This document shows, piece by piece, positions 1 to 8,418 of a stretch of DNA of 64,000 bases (its first letter is position 1; every line of letters begins with the position of its first letter). The notes below the pieces were generated by a model, which was not told the DNA's origin, did not search any database, and worked only from the letters and a program-made list of their open reading frames with translations. Made by a program: the position numbers and the translations under genes. This stretch comes from JAOTVV01 sp039591075 (lineage in GTDB: Bacteria > Gemmatimonadota > Gemmatimonadetes > Gemmatimonadales > GWC2-71-9): assembly GCA_039591075.1 (NCBI GenBank), contig JBDHEI010000008.1, forward strand, positions 1 to 64,000. The letters are read 5' to 3'.

Positions 1-342
1 CGATCCGAGCGTGGTTCCGGTGGCGGTCAGGTACGCGCCATCGCGGTTGGGCTTGATGGGATCGGTGGAGAAGTCGTGGCCGACGCCCGAGTTCTTCTCG
101 TTGACCATGTCGAGATGACTCTGCAGGATTGTGATCGGCGCTGAGGACCGACCGGCAGTGGCCGGCTTGCGCACCACGATGTTGCCCGTGGCGTCCGTCT
201 CGACTTTGAGGTCCTTCGCCTTCGCGATCCCGATCACGAAGTCCCGCATCCTGCCCTCGTCCTTGGATCCGCGGGGGATGGTGAGAATGCGATCGAAGTG
301 CTTCCAGAGCGCCGGCGGCTCGAGTGTAGCAACGAATGTCAT
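1..342 (-). CDS. pepD: Aminoacyl-histidine dipeptidase (PepD, M20C), N-terminal part cut by window edge
   Basis: The first 114 codons of a cytosolic zinc dipeptidase that cleaves Xaa-His dipeptides; the rest lies beyond the left edge. The N-terminus (LEPPALWKHFDRILTIPRGS) and the block LQSHLDMVNEKN around residues 75-86 match the PepD family, where the His-x-Asp pair (H-L-D) binds zinc. The start at 342 is preceded by a strong AAGGAGGAGG ribosome site. The gene is divergent from the OPT-family transporter gene, and a shared peptide-use role is plausible but inferred. Other M20 peptidases are less likely because of the PepD-type N-terminus. Confidence 0.88.
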   Translation of the reverse strand, partial: MTFVATLEPPALWKHFDRILTIPRGSKDEGRMRDFVIGIAKAKDLKVETDATGNIVVRKPATAGRSSAPITILQSHLDMVNEKNSGVGHDFSTDPIKPNRDGAYLTATGTTLGS

Positions 343-407
343 TGGTCCTCCTCCTTGTCGCCCAAACTAGCGTGACGGACCGGCTCGCACGAGGTCGTGA
401 TGGGCGT

Positions 408-437
408 TTGACAGTGCTTTGTCCGGTCAGCTAGAAT
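408..437 (+). promoter_or_regulatory. Sigma70-type promoter of the OPT transporter
   Basis: TTGACA at 408-413, an 18-base spacer and TAGAAT at 432-437. This is close to the consensus housekeeping promoter and lies 34 bases upstream of the transporter start at 472. No operator-like repeat is seen around it. Confidence 0.65.
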
Positions 438-471
438 CCGCGCATCCTTTACGCCACCCTCAGGGGCATTC

Positions 472-2460
472 ATGGACAAGAAACCGTTCGTACCCTTTGT
501 CTCGGCGTCGGAGACGATGCCGGAGATGACGTTCAAGGCCATCTTCTTGGGCGCGATCATGGCTGTGGCGCTCGGGGCGGCAAATGCCTACGTGGGCATG
601 CGGGCCGGCCTGACCGTCGCCGCCACGTTCCCGGCGGCCGTCGTGGCCATGGCGGTGCTGCGCGGATTCCGCGGCACCATCCTCGAGGAGAACATCGCCC
701 GCACGACGGCCTCGGTCGGTGAGGCGCTCGTTGCCGGCGCGATCTTCACGATCCCCGCCTTTGTGATCAGCGGTGCCTGGGACGAGCTACGGTATCTCGA
801 GTCCACGTTCATCATGTTGATCGGTGGCACGCTGGGTGTGCTGTTCGTCATCGTGCTCCGGCGTACCCTGGTGGTCGAGGCAGATCTGCCGTTCCCCGAA
901 GCCGTGGCGGCGGCGGAGATCGTCAAGGCCGGGCAAGGCGGTCAGACCGGAGCGAAATACCTGTTCGGATCGCTCGGCCTGGCCGCGTTCTGGGAACTGC
1001 TCAAGAACCCCAATGGCATCCCATTCGTCCAGGACGCCGCCAGCAAGTTCTACGCGTTCAAGGCGTCGACCGTCGAGCTGTTCCAGAGCCGCGTAGAGTA
1101 CAGCGGTGGGCTGTTGCTCAACTCACCCCATGCCTCACCGATGCTCATGGGCGTCGGATACATCGTCGGGACGCGCATCTCGGCGATTCTGTTCAGTGGT
1201 GCCGTGACCGGGTGGCTCCTCTTGGTGCCGCTCGCGCTGTTCCTCAATCCGGCGCTTCCCGAGATCCTGTCGTCGGGGCAGAGCATGTCGGATCTCGCCA
1301 ATCAGGTCTGGCTGAGACAGATCCGCCCGTTGGCGGTCGGGGCCATGATCGTGGCGGCGTTCTACACGCTGTACAACCTGCGAAGCTCCCTGATCGCTGG
1401 GATCGGGAAGGCCATCAGGCAGTTCAACCTGTCGGTCCCCGGTGCCGAGGCCGATCGGACGGATGTCGATCTGAACTTGAAGAAGGTCCTGATCGCGGTC
1501 GGGTTCGTGGCCATCGCCACGTTCTTCCTCTATCTCCACTTTGCCGATGTCGTCACGGGCGCGTTGGTGCTCACGGTCGCGATGGTGATCTTGGGTTTCC
1601 TGTTCGCCGCCGTAGCGGGTTACCTGGTGGCGCTCATCGGAAGCTCGAACAATCCGATCTCGGGACTCACGCTGACGGCACTCCTGATCGCCGCCGTCCT
1701 GATGGTGTTCCTGGGCGTGACCGACGTCCACGGCGTGGCTGGCGTCCTCGGCGTCGCCGGAGTGGTCTGCTGTGCGGCCGGCGTTGCGGGTGACATGATG
1801 CAGGATCTGAAGGTCGGGCACATTCTGGGTGGCACGCCGTGGAAGATGCAGGTCGGCGAGATCATCGGGGTCATCTTTGCCGCGTTTGTGCTCGCACTGC
1901 CGTTGATGGCGCTGGACCGTGTCTACGAGATCGGGTCGGCCGAGCTGCCCGCGCCGCAGGCCGGACTCATGGCGCTCATGGCCAACGGGATCGTCGCGGG
2001 TGACATGGCCTGGCCGCTGGTCATCGTGGGCATGTTCTTCGCGCTCGCCCTCATCCTCATCAAGGCGCCTGCACCGATGCTGGTGGCGGTGGGGATGTAC
2101 CTGCCGTTCCAGGCGACGGCAGCGATCTTCGTGGGTGGGCTGATCAAGTTGGTGTTCGAATTGCGGCTCAAGCGACAAGGTGCCACCGGTGAAGAGCGGC
2201 AGCGAGCCGAGAACCTTGGCGTGCTGCTCTCATCCGGCTTCATCGCCGGAGAGTCGTTGATGGCCGTAGCGCTCGCGCTCTTGGTGATCGGCGGGGACTT
2301 CGTTCCATGGCTGTTGGGCTTCCAACGGCTCGCCGGTGGAGCGGAGCCGTCGTTCCTGCTGAGCCTGATCGCCTACCCGGCCGTGCTTGTCCTGTTGGCC
2401 TGGTTCACCATCGGTAAGATGCGGGAGGGCTCGCTACCGGCCATGAAGGTCGGCGAGTAG
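472..2460 (+). CDS. OPT-family oligopeptide/metal-chelate transporter
   Basis: An inner-membrane protein of 662 aa with about 14-16 hydrophobic segments, the usual size of bacterial OPT-superfamily carriers. The N-terminal part contains the family-type stretch EMTFKAIFLGAIMA, then ANAYVGMRAGLTVAATFP, then SVGEALVAGAIFTIPAF. Characterised OPT proteins move oligopeptides or siderophore-like metal chelates with protons; the substrate here cannot be read from sequence. It has its own promoter and a hairpin after the stop, so it is probably monocistronic. It is divergent from pepD. Confidence 0.9.
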   Translation: MDKKPFVPFVSASETMPEMTFKAIFLGAIMAVALGAANAYVGMRAGLTVAATFPAAVVAMAVLRGFRGTILEENIARTTASVGEALVAGAIFTIPAFVISGAWDELRYLESTFIMLIGGTLGVLFVIVLRRTLVVEADLPFPEAVAAAEIVKAGQGGQTGAKYLFGSLGLAAFWELLKNPNGIPFVQDAASKFYAFKASTVELFQSRVEYSGGLLLNSPHASPMLMGVGYIVGTRISAILFSGAVTGWLLLVPLALFLNPALPEILSSGQSMSDLANQVWLRQIRPLAVGAMIVAAFYTLYNLRSSLIAGIGKAIRQFNLSVPGAEADRTDVDLNLKKVLIAVGFVAIATFFLYLHFADVVTGALVLTVAMVILGFLFAAVAGYLVALIGSSNNPISGLTLTALLIAAVLMVFLGVTDVHGVAGVLGVAGVVCCAAGVAGDMMQDLKVGHILGGTPWKMQVGEIIGVIFAAFVLALPLMALDRVYEIGSAELPAPQAGLMALMANGIVAGDMAWPLVIVGMFFALALILIKAPAPMLVAVGMYLPFQATAAIFVGGLIKLVFELRLKRQGATGEERQRAENLGVLLSSGFIAGESLMAVALALLVIGGDFVPWLLGFQRLAGGAEPSFLLSLIAYPAVLVLLAWFTIGKMREGSLPAMKVGE

Positions 2461-2481
2461 CGTTGTGGCGATGTGACCGTG

Positions 2482-2511
2482 GGAGCCGCCTTCCGCCTGG
2501 AAGGCGGCTCC
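2482..2511 (+). terminator. Strong 13-bp hairpin after the OPT gene
   Basis: A perfect 13-bp inverted repeat (GGAGCCGCCTTCC / GGAAGGCGGCTCC) with a GCCT loop, 22 bases after the transporter stop. No clear U-tract follows (GGTGTTTCGG), so it may act as a transcript-end stabiliser rather than a classical intrinsic terminator. It also argues that the next gene starts at 2546 and not at the GTG at 2513. Confidence 0.6.
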
Positions 2512-2545
2512 GGTGTTTCGGGGTGTTGACACCGGTGGCGGTGCC

Positions 2546-2917
2546 ATGAGACGTCGCGGAAAACAGGATCCGCTGGCAGGGGTCAACTTGCTGGAGATTG
2601 CGCCCACACGGCGTGCCGAGTGGGAAGAGGCGGGATCCCGAATCGTGGTTATCCGTCCAGAGCCCACTACGAGCGGTGCGCGGCTACTGCTGGATCGGAT
2701 GCTGTACCAACTCTCGGCCAGACGGATCCGTCTCGACGAGTATGGCAGCTGCGTCTGGCGGTATGTCGACGGGAAGCGAACCGTCGCCGACATCGCTGCG
2801 GCGCTGCGCGAGGAGTACGGCGACGCGGTCGAGCCCGCCGAGGAGCGGGTAGGAAAACTGATCCAGGTGTTTCGTCGCGAGGAGTTCGTCGCCTACCCCG
2901 GTCTCGACAGAGACTGA
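2546..2917 (+). CDS. Orphan PqqD-like peptide-carrier protein
   Basis: A small protein of about 123 aa. The core (YGSCVWRYVDGKRTVADIAAAL and downstream helices) matches the PqqD/RRE winged-helix fold that binds precursor peptides for radical-SAM maturases. No radical-SAM enzyme or precursor peptide is seen nearby, so its partner is unknown. I place the start at ATG 2546, after the hairpin, rather than GTG 2513, which would overlap the hairpin's end; the ribosome site is weak. It converges on ctaG. Confidence 0.65.
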   Translation: MRRRGKQDPLAGVNLLEIAPTRRAEWEEAGSRIVVIRPEPTTSGARLLLDRMLYQLSARRIRLDEYGSCVWRYVDGKRTVADIAAALREEYGDAVEPAEERVGKLIQVFRREEFVAYPGLDRD

Positions 2918-2948
2918 ACGACGAAGCGACCGGCCGCCCCGTTCCGCC

Positions 2949-3749
2949 TCAGGAGATTTCGCCTTCCTCCTTCACGTACCATCGAAAGAACAGCACCGAG
3001 GCCGTTCCGAAGAGGGTGAACCCGCCCACGATCTTCATGATGAGTCCGGCGAGCTGCTGATCCTCCGCCGCCGAGAGGTGACTCACGCGGGGCGCCAGCT
3101 CGTAGACCGCATAGATCGGGTAGTCCGCGAACGTGAGGAAGGCAGCCGGGACCGTCGGAATGAACACGTTGAGCAGGACGAAGACAATGCGGCCGGGAAG
3201 GGGAAGGGGGTCGAGTTCGGCCACCCGCCCAAGCACCTGCCACCAGAAGAGCAGCCCCGCTCCGAGCCACGCCATGTCGACGGCGAAGGCCCCTACTTGG
3301 GTCACCTTGAGGCCATCGACCACCGCCGGCAGATGGGTAGCCACGAGGACGGTGTTGAATATGACGAACGCCATCAGCGGTCGCGTCAGCATACGCACGA
3401 GTGGCGCGAGCCATGCGCTGTGCGCCAGCGTGCGAAACAGCGCCGTCGGCAGGCCGTACAGCAGGAGTGGCGGCACGAGCATCGAGAACACGATGTACTG
3501 CACCGTATGGACGCTGGCGAGGTATCCCGTACCGAGCGGTCCGACCGGCCAGTCGGCCGCGAGCCAGAAGGCTATGGCGCCGGCGGCGAACGACCAAGGG
3601 TGAGCGTCCTCGGGCGCCCCGGTGCGCCTCGCATGGCGGACGGACGCCGTGTAGCCCGCCACGAGAAGCAGCACACAGAGCCACACGCCCGGATAGGGCT
3701 GCCACGACCAGTCCCATGGCGTTCCCTGAGCGGAGCACCACCAGCTCAC
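2949..3749 (-). CDS. ctaG: Cytochrome c oxidase assembly protein CtaG (caa3 type)
   Basis: A 266-aa polytopic membrane protein with seven or so hydrophobic segments. Family-type features are HPWSFAAGAIAFWLAADWPVG and VHTVQYIVFSMLVPPLLLYGLP, with histidines in the membrane as in CtaG_Cox11-type (DUF1404) proteins. These help insert copper into cytochrome oxidase. It starts with GTG, which overlaps the TGA of the PCuAC gene (GTGA at 3749-3746). It is the last gene of a Sco-PCuAC-CtaG operon. Confidence 0.85.
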   Translation of the reverse strand: MSWWCSAQGTPWDWSWQPYPGVWLCVLLLVAGYTASVRHARRTGAPEDAHPWSFAAGAIAFWLAADWPVGPLGTGYLASVHTVQYIVFSMLVPPLLLYGLPTALFRTLAHSAWLAPLVRMLTRPLMAFVIFNTVLVATHLPAVVDGLKVTQVGAFAVDMAWLGAGLLFWWQVLGRVAELDPLPLPGRIVFVLLNVFIPTVPAAFLTFADYPIYAVYELAPRVSHLSAAEDQQLAGLIMKIVGGFTLFGTASVLFFRWYVKEEGEIS

Positions 3750-4237
3750 CGGTGTTCTCGATCGGTCTGCTCGAGCCTCTGCACGAGGTCGGTGTAGGTC
3801 ACGACCGGTGCCCGGAACCGGAGCGAGCCCGCCCGCACGAGGGACAGAACGATCTCGACGGTGTCGCCGTTGCGGAGCGGTGCCGGGAGGTCGGCGAGCA
3901 TCACATGGTAGCCGCCAGGGCGCAGACGAACCTCACCGCGGCTAGGGATCTCGAGCCGTGCCACGGATTGCATCGACGACCGAGCGTTCACGGAGACCAC
4001 GGTGTGGAGCATCGCTATGCCGGCCGACGATTCGACGCCCAGCAGGGTGTCCGGCCGCGCATCGGCGTTGCTGATCGTGCAGTAGAACGCCGATGTCTCC
4101 GGGGCGGCGGAGACCGTCGCGTAGGCGTCGTACACCGCGATACCGTCATGCTCGGCGACGGGTGGTGGCGGCGCGTCACCGGTGCACCCGATGAGCCCGA
4201 GGGCGAGACTCGCCACAAAGCCGACGCCGGGTCTCAT
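3746..4237 (-). CDS. Periplasmic copper chaperone, PCu(A)C family
   Basis: A 163-aa secreted copper(I) carrier that delivers copper to the CuA site of cytochrome oxidase. The N-terminus is a lipoprotein-type signal (LALGLIGCTGD). The diagnostic copper motif H-x10-M-x21-H-x-M is fully present, running from LHTVVSV through GYHVML. Start and stop overlap both neighbours by four bases, so translation of the three copper genes is coupled. The start ATG at 4237 gives a standard signal peptide. Confidence 0.92.
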   Translation of the reverse strand: MRPGVGFVASLALGLIGCTGDAPPPPVAEHDGIAVYDAYATVSAAPETSAFYCTISNADARPDTLLGVESSAGIAMLHTVVSVNARSSMQSVARLEIPSRGEVRLRPGGYHVMLADLPAPLRNGDTVEIVLSLVRAGSLRFRAPVVTYTDLVQRLEQTDREHR

Positions 4238-4893
4238 CGCGCCCGCTCCATTCTCCGCACCAGCTGCGGCAGGTCGTGTGCCCAGTCCGACTGACGGGTC
4301 CCCGACGGGTAGGCGACGGGCGGCTGGTCGTCGGTCGTGAATGCGAGGACGTACGCCGCATGGCCGACCAGGTACGTGTCTCCCTCCCCTTCCTTCACCG
4401 CCGGCGGGAGTCGCACCGCCTGTTGCATGGCGGTGATGTCGGCAACCGATCCCGTGAGTCCAATGAAATCCCGATCGAAGTTGTCGAGCCAGGCGCGGAG
4501 CCGCTCCGGCGTGTCGCGCTCGGGATCGACCGTCACCATGATCACCTTCACACGACCGGCCACCGTGCTCGGCAGCTTGTGCAGCACGGCGGCGAGATTG
4601 GCCATATGGACGGGACAGATATCCGGGCAGCGCGTGTACCCGAAGAACAGCAGCGTCACGTAGCCCGTCGTCGCTCGCGGGAAATCGAACGCCGCACCGT
4701 CGGTGGTGGAGAGGAGGATGTCCGGCTTGGGAGTCAGCACGCCGAGCGGGGTGCCGCGCAGCGGGCCCCCACCTTCCGGCGCGCGACACGCCACACCGAC
4801 CAGAAGCAGTGAGGTCAGGAGCAGAAGCCGCGATCCCCGAATCCCGGTCACCCAACGGGGTGCCCACGACGGGATGCAGCTCGTATCGCTCAT
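4234..4893 (-). CDS. SCO1/SenC-type copper-binding redox protein
   Basis: A membrane- or lipid-anchored thioredoxin-fold protein for CuA assembly. A hydrophobic signal ending in VGVACRAP suggests a lipoprotein. The metal/thiol motif CPDIC sits in GYTRCPDICPVHMANLA, and the distal ligand histidine is in TYLVGHAAYVLAF. The start at 4893 is chosen because codons further upstream run into the octanucleotide repeat array at 4917-4948. It is the first gene of the Sco-PCuAC-CtaG operon. Confidence 0.9.
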   Translation of the reverse strand: MSDTSCIPSWAPRWVTGIRGSRLLLLTSLLLVGVACRAPEGGGPLRGTPLGVLTPKPDILLSTTDGAAFDFPRATTGYVTLLFFGYTRCPDICPVHMANLAAVLHKLPSTVAGRVKVIMVTVDPERDTPERLRAWLDNFDRDFIGLTGSVADITAMQQAVRLPPAVKEGEGDTYLVGHAAYVLAFTTDDQPPVAYPSGTRQSDWAHDLPQLVRRMERAR

Positions 4894-4916
4894 GGTGGGA
4901 AATCTACCGTATGTCC

Positions 4917-4948
4917 CCCCCCAACCGCCCAACCGCCTAACCGCCTAT
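4917..4948. repeat. Octanucleotide array A (CCGCCYAA), 3' end of pilX-like gene
   Basis: About four units, from a degenerate CCCCCCAA through CCGCCCAA and CCGCCTAA to a partial CCGCCTAT. The array ends exactly at the TGA stop of the pilX-like gene (4950-4948, minus strand). On that transcript it reads as TAGGCGG TTAGGCGG TTGGGCGG. Five similar loci occur at 23.8, 31.2, 31.7, 32.3 and 34.5 kb. Confidence 0.85.
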
Positions 4949-6021
4949 CAATACTCCGACCAGTGATCCATCCACCCGTTGGCGACCGGTGAGAAGCCCG
5001 AATAGCCTGAAAACGCCTTCTGCACGTGGCAGGAATTGTACAGCACCGTCAGGTCGCGAGGCACGGGTCCGCCGCCCGCCAGCGGCCACTCACCTGTTCC
5101 CGGAGAGGGGTTGGTCTGTTCCTCCAGGCCCGAAACGAAGGCGCCCTCGATCCGTACGGAGTCCGCTTGGAAAGTGACGGCTCCGCCCACGAGCACGACC
5201 CCCTCCCACTTGAACAGCGATCCTGAAAAGGTGAGGTCCTCTTCCACCACCAACAGGCCGGTCCCAGTGATAGTGTTGAGATTCTGGTTGCCGGTCAGGT
5301 AGTACGACGACCAGCTGAACAGGTCGGTGAGCGACGTGTAGTCAGGAATGAACTGGCCGCCGATGACGCCGGCGAAGTTGACACCGGTCTCGCCGGCGAC
5401 CTCCCACGTATTGTCCAATTCCAGCACCGCCGGGTCGACGTCCGGCGGCCCAAGGTTAGGCGTACCGCCGTTCGGAACCCGGAGCCCCGGTTCCGGGGGA
5501 CGGACTCCGCACTGGTCGTATCCAATCAGGGTGAACGTGCCGTCGCAGCCCGGCGGATTGCACGGCTTCGTGTAGTGATTGATGGCCGTGTAAGCGCCAA
5601 TGACCTTCATGGTGCCGTACTCCCACTCGGCGAACTGCGCCACGGTCCGGACGGCCTGCGGGTCGGATCCCTGCGTTGGCCTGATCACGCGCCCGCGAGA
5701 GCGCACGACATACATGATGCCGCTCAGGGTGTCGGCCGGCTTCCGAATCACGCGTGCCACCACGTCGGCGTAGCCTCCTGTCACGTTGATGCGAAGCGAG
5801 TCACCAGTGGGAGGGCGGCCCGTGAGCGAGTCGTAGTGGGAGAGGTATCGCTCGAGGCCGCTTTGGGCCACCGAGAGCGCCGACACCACGTCGCTGCTGC
5901 TCTCGGCAATACGCCGATCGGCCTGCACCTGAACCATGATCGCCGAGAGCATGATCGTGACGAGCGTGAGCACGAAGATCGTGAGTGGGAGTGCGAAGCC
6001 GGTTTCGGGATGTCGTCGCAT
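4948..6021 (-). CDS. PilX-like minor pilin / pilus assembly protein
   Basis: A 357-aa protein with a single N-terminal hydrophobic helix (GFALPLTIFVLTLVTIML) and the region ADRRIAESSSDVVSALSVAQSGLERYL. This is the layout of the PilX N-terminal domain of type IV pilus assembly proteins. The long C-terminal part is rich in Gly/Val and beta-prone and has several cysteines. It starts three bases after the stop of the pilW-like gene and is last in the pseudopilin operon. Its stop codon abuts octanucleotide array A. Confidence 0.75.
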   Translation of the reverse strand: MRRHPETGFALPLTIFVLTLVTIMLSAIMVQVQADRRIAESSSDVVSALSVAQSGLERYLSHYDSLTGRPPTGDSLRINVTGGYADVVARVIRKPADTLSGIMYVVRSRGRVIRPTQGSDPQAVRTVAQFAEWEYGTMKVIGAYTAINHYTKPCNPPGCDGTFTLIGYDQCGVRPPEPGLRVPNGGTPNLGPPDVDPAVLELDNTWEVAGETGVNFAGVIGGQFIPDYTSLTDLFSWSSYYLTGNQNLNTITGTGLLVVEEDLTFSGSLFKWEGVVLVGGAVTFQADSVRIEGAFVSGLEEQTNPSPGTGEWPLAGGGPVPRDLTVLYNSCHVQKAFSGYSGFSPVANGWMDHWSEY

Positions 6022-6024
6022 GGG

Positions 6025-6856
6025 TCAGGTCGGCCGGTTGCGGAAGCGCACTTGCGTGGTCAGGTCGAAGATCTGGGCCCCGGGGGCACCCCGGGGAGTC
6101 AGCTCGCTGGCTCCGAGGAAGCGCACCTCGAGCCCCCTGACGGTGGCGAGGTTTCCGGGAGGCGTGCTTTGCACGGCAAACCCCGGGCCGACGAGGAACC
6201 CGAACCCTGCACCGGCGTCGAACGGCGCGACCAGCTCCTCAGCTGCCGCAGTTCCGGCGCGGCGCCACAGAGCGAACTCGTCCGGGCAGATCGACCGAAG
6301 CCTTGAACCGATAGGTGACGGTCTGGTAGAGGTACCCCACCCGGGCGGACGGTGGCTCGGTCGGCCAGCCGGCGGACACGCCGCTGATTGCCAGGAGCGC
6401 TCCGCCGGGGAGCACCCTGATGCTGTCTGCCAAGCAGGTGCTCGAATCGGTGGACGACGCAACACCCACGTTCGGCACGAAGGAGAAGGACCCGTCCGAC
6501 CGCCGCCACGCCAGGCCCGGGCCCGTGACGGATGTGTAACTCAGCGAATCGACCGGCAGCCGGGACATAATCTGAAGCCCACCCACCCGACCGCAGGTCA
6601 TGACGAACGCATAGGGGACGCGCACCGTGACCGAATCCGGAGCCGCGGCCACCAGCCCGCCGTTGGAGACCATCCGCAGTTCCGTGACGACCCAGTTCAT
6701 CGCCGTGCGAGACGTGCGGCGAGAGCTCAGCATGGCGTCCTGGCGCTCCACGAAGCGCGAGTCGTTGACCAGGAGCCTGGTCAGGGCGACGCCAAGGATG
6801 CCAGCCACGACGATGGCGACGAGCAATTCGATGAGCGTGAAGCCGCGCCGGGTCAT
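6025..6856 (-). pseudogene. PilW-like minor pilin with apparent +1 frameshift
   Basis: The N-terminus RRGFTLIELLVAIVVAGIL is a textbook class III signal peptide with Glu5 of the mature pilin. The first frame stops at 6239 after VDLPGRVRSVAPRRNCGS. The convincing PilW C-terminus (ALWRRAGTAAAEELVAPF to the TGA at 6025) lies in another frame. Removing one base near 6276-6290 would give DLPGRFALWRRAG and a single open frame whose stop sits three bases from the pilX start. Either the genome has a real one-base insertion or this is a sequencing error. ATGA overlaps the pilV stop. Confidence 0.75.
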
Positions 6857-7275
6857 GTGACGAACGGTGATGCCAGCTTGGGTTTGGTGCGTCGCACCAC
6901 GACGGTCTCAGGGGCCACGACCAACTGCCCGAACGGGCTAATCACCACCGTAAGTTGCTTGAGGCTCGGCTCCGGCGTCTGGACAGACGTGCAGCGGCTG
7001 TACTGGAGCAGGCCGGTTGTGTCGGTCACGCAGCCAACCTGACCGTCGATACTGTCCCAGGGGAGGCCCGCCGCCCACGCTTCGGCGCTCGTGATGGCCG
7101 CACTCCGGTAGCCGGCCGCCGCAGACAGGCGGGTGTTGCTGGCGACCTGGAACATGAGCCCGCCGAGGGCGATCAGGACACCGCTCAGGATCCCGAGGGC
7201 GATCAGCACCTCGATGAGCGACAGCCCCGACTCGCTGCGGGGCCGACTACGGCAGAACTCGGATCTGACCGGCAC
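6853..7275 (-). CDS. PilV-like type IV pilus minor pilin
   Basis: A 140-aa pseudopilin. The N-terminus contains the class III cleavage/methylation motif SGLSLIEVLIALGILSGV, here with Ser in place of the usual Phe at position +1 of the mature protein. The only sensible start is the GTG at 7275, which overlaps the upstream pseudopilin gene by 29 bases. It should be processed by a prepilin peptidase not encoded in this window. Confidence 0.8.
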   Translation of the reverse strand: MPVRSEFCRSRPRSESGLSLIEVLIALGILSGVLIALGGLMFQVASNTRLSAAAGYRSAAITSAEAWAAGLPWDSIDGQVGCVTDTTGLLQYSRCTSVQTPEPSLKQLTVVISPFGQLVVAPETVVVRRTKPKLASPFVT

Positions 7276-7750
7276 GTGAGAGCCGAACCTGCTTGGTATA
7301 CGTGTCGAGAGACGCCGTCAACGTGATCGGGCTCGTGGCCACCCCATTGGGGAAAACCTCGACCGAGGTGACCGGCGCGGCGGTCAGCGCATCGAGGCCG
7401 AACTCGGTGTCCGGGCCCACGAACCGCTGCCGAAAGATGGTCCCTCCCCGGCTCCGCACCAGCAGCAGCTGGAGCGACGAGTTGACGATCACGACCACGG
7501 GTTCACGCTGTCGGGCTGCGAGCATCTTGGCATATTGCAGGTCAGCGGCCACGCTGGCCACCGCCTGCCGGGTCCGAGCCCGCTGCAGGGCCGGCCCGAA
7601 GCGCCAGACCGCCAGCGTCAGGAGGATTCCGGCGATGGACAGCACCACGGCCATCTCAATGACGCTGAACCCCCTGACCCATCTGGGGGGTACCAGCCCT
7701 GAGCCGGGCCGGGCGCGGTCAGGACCGCGCCTGCCACCATAAGTCGCCAT
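7247..7750 (-). CDS. GspH/FimT-family pseudopilin
   Basis: A 167-aa minor pilin with a 27-residue basic leader and then RGFSVIEMAVVLSIAGILLTL, a class III signal with Glu5. Downstream, ALQRARTRQAVASVAADLQYAKMLA matches the GspH/FimT helix. It is the first gene of the set FimT-PilV-PilW-PilX, which together normally form a priming complex at the tip of a type IV pilus or type II secretion pseudopilus. No clear promoter could be assigned in the 60 bases upstream. Confidence 0.82.
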   Translation of the reverse strand: MATYGGRRGPDRARPGSGLVPPRWVRGFSVIEMAVVLSIAGILLTLAVWRFGPALQRARTRQAVASVAADLQYAKMLAARQREPVVVIVNSSLQLLLVRSRGGTIFRQRFVGPDTEFGLDALTAAPVTSVEVFPNGVATSPITLTASLDTYTKQVRLSRAGQIRVLP

Positions 7751-7812
7751 AGACCTACAACTTAAAGAAGAATCGGCCTATCCGTACTATGTCTCCAACC
7801 CCAGGAGCCCTC

Positions 7813-8418
7813 ATGACCCCCTCGGCTGGCATTCTCACGCTCGCGCTCGGTGGTGCGCTCGTGTCACTCCCATCCCCGCAACCTTTGGGCCTGCAGCCCC
7901 AGGCGGATGTGTCCTGCATCACCATGAACACCGAGCGGATGCCCCTCGCTCGCCGGCCCAGCCCGCTGGATTCTCTGACGCTGGCCATCGACGGCGGTGC
8001 CGTGAAGATCTGCTACAGCCGTCCCTCGGCACGCGGCCGAACGATGATCGGCGCCTCCGCGGTTCCCTACGGCAAGCTGTGGCGGACTGGCGCAAACGAG
8101 CCCACGATGATCCACGCCACGATTCCGGTGACTGTCGCCGGGATTCGCATCGCACCCGGATCGTATTCGCTCTATACGGTTCCGGGCGAGCAGGAATGGG
8201 AGATCATCGTCAATCGATCGATCACCCAGTGGGGGCACGAGTCGCGGTACACCGACGAGGTGAAAGCCCAGGAGGTCGGGCGTGGGAAGGTGTCGAGCAT
8301 GCCAATGGACGACCACGTAGAGATGTTTACGATCAGGGCGGAGCCCACGGACACCGGCGCGACGATCCTCCTCGAATGGGAGCACACGCAGGTGGCGATT
8401 CCGATCGCTGGGGGCTAA
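7813..8418 (+). CDS. DUF2911 domain protein, exported
   Basis: A 201-aa protein with a short signal-like N-terminus followed by the DUF2911 core (ICYSRPSARGRTMIGA, PYGKLWRTGANEPTMI, IAPGSYSLYTVPGEQEWEIIVN). The biochemical role of this family is unknown. The start at 7813 is preceded by AGGAG at a good distance; the ATG at 7789 would be too far upstream. The stop overlaps the stop of the converging DUF4173 gene. Confidence 0.85.
   Translation: MTPSAGILTLALGGALVSLPSPQPLGLQPQADVSCITMNTERMPLARRPSPLDSLTLAIDGGAVKICYSRPSARGRTMIGASAVPYGKLWRTGANEPTMIHATIPVTVAGIRIAPGSYSLYTVPGEQEWEIIVNRSITQWGHESRYTDEVKAQEVGRGKVSSMPMDDHVEMFTIRAEPTDTGATILLEWEHTQVAIPIAGG

Noticed and set aside
2513..2545. GTG start for the PqqD-like gene at 2513.
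   Set aside because: It begins two bases after the hairpin with no ribosome site.
5575..6306. Plus-strand frame over the pilin genes.
   Set aside because: Mirror of pilX and pilW coding; no family features.
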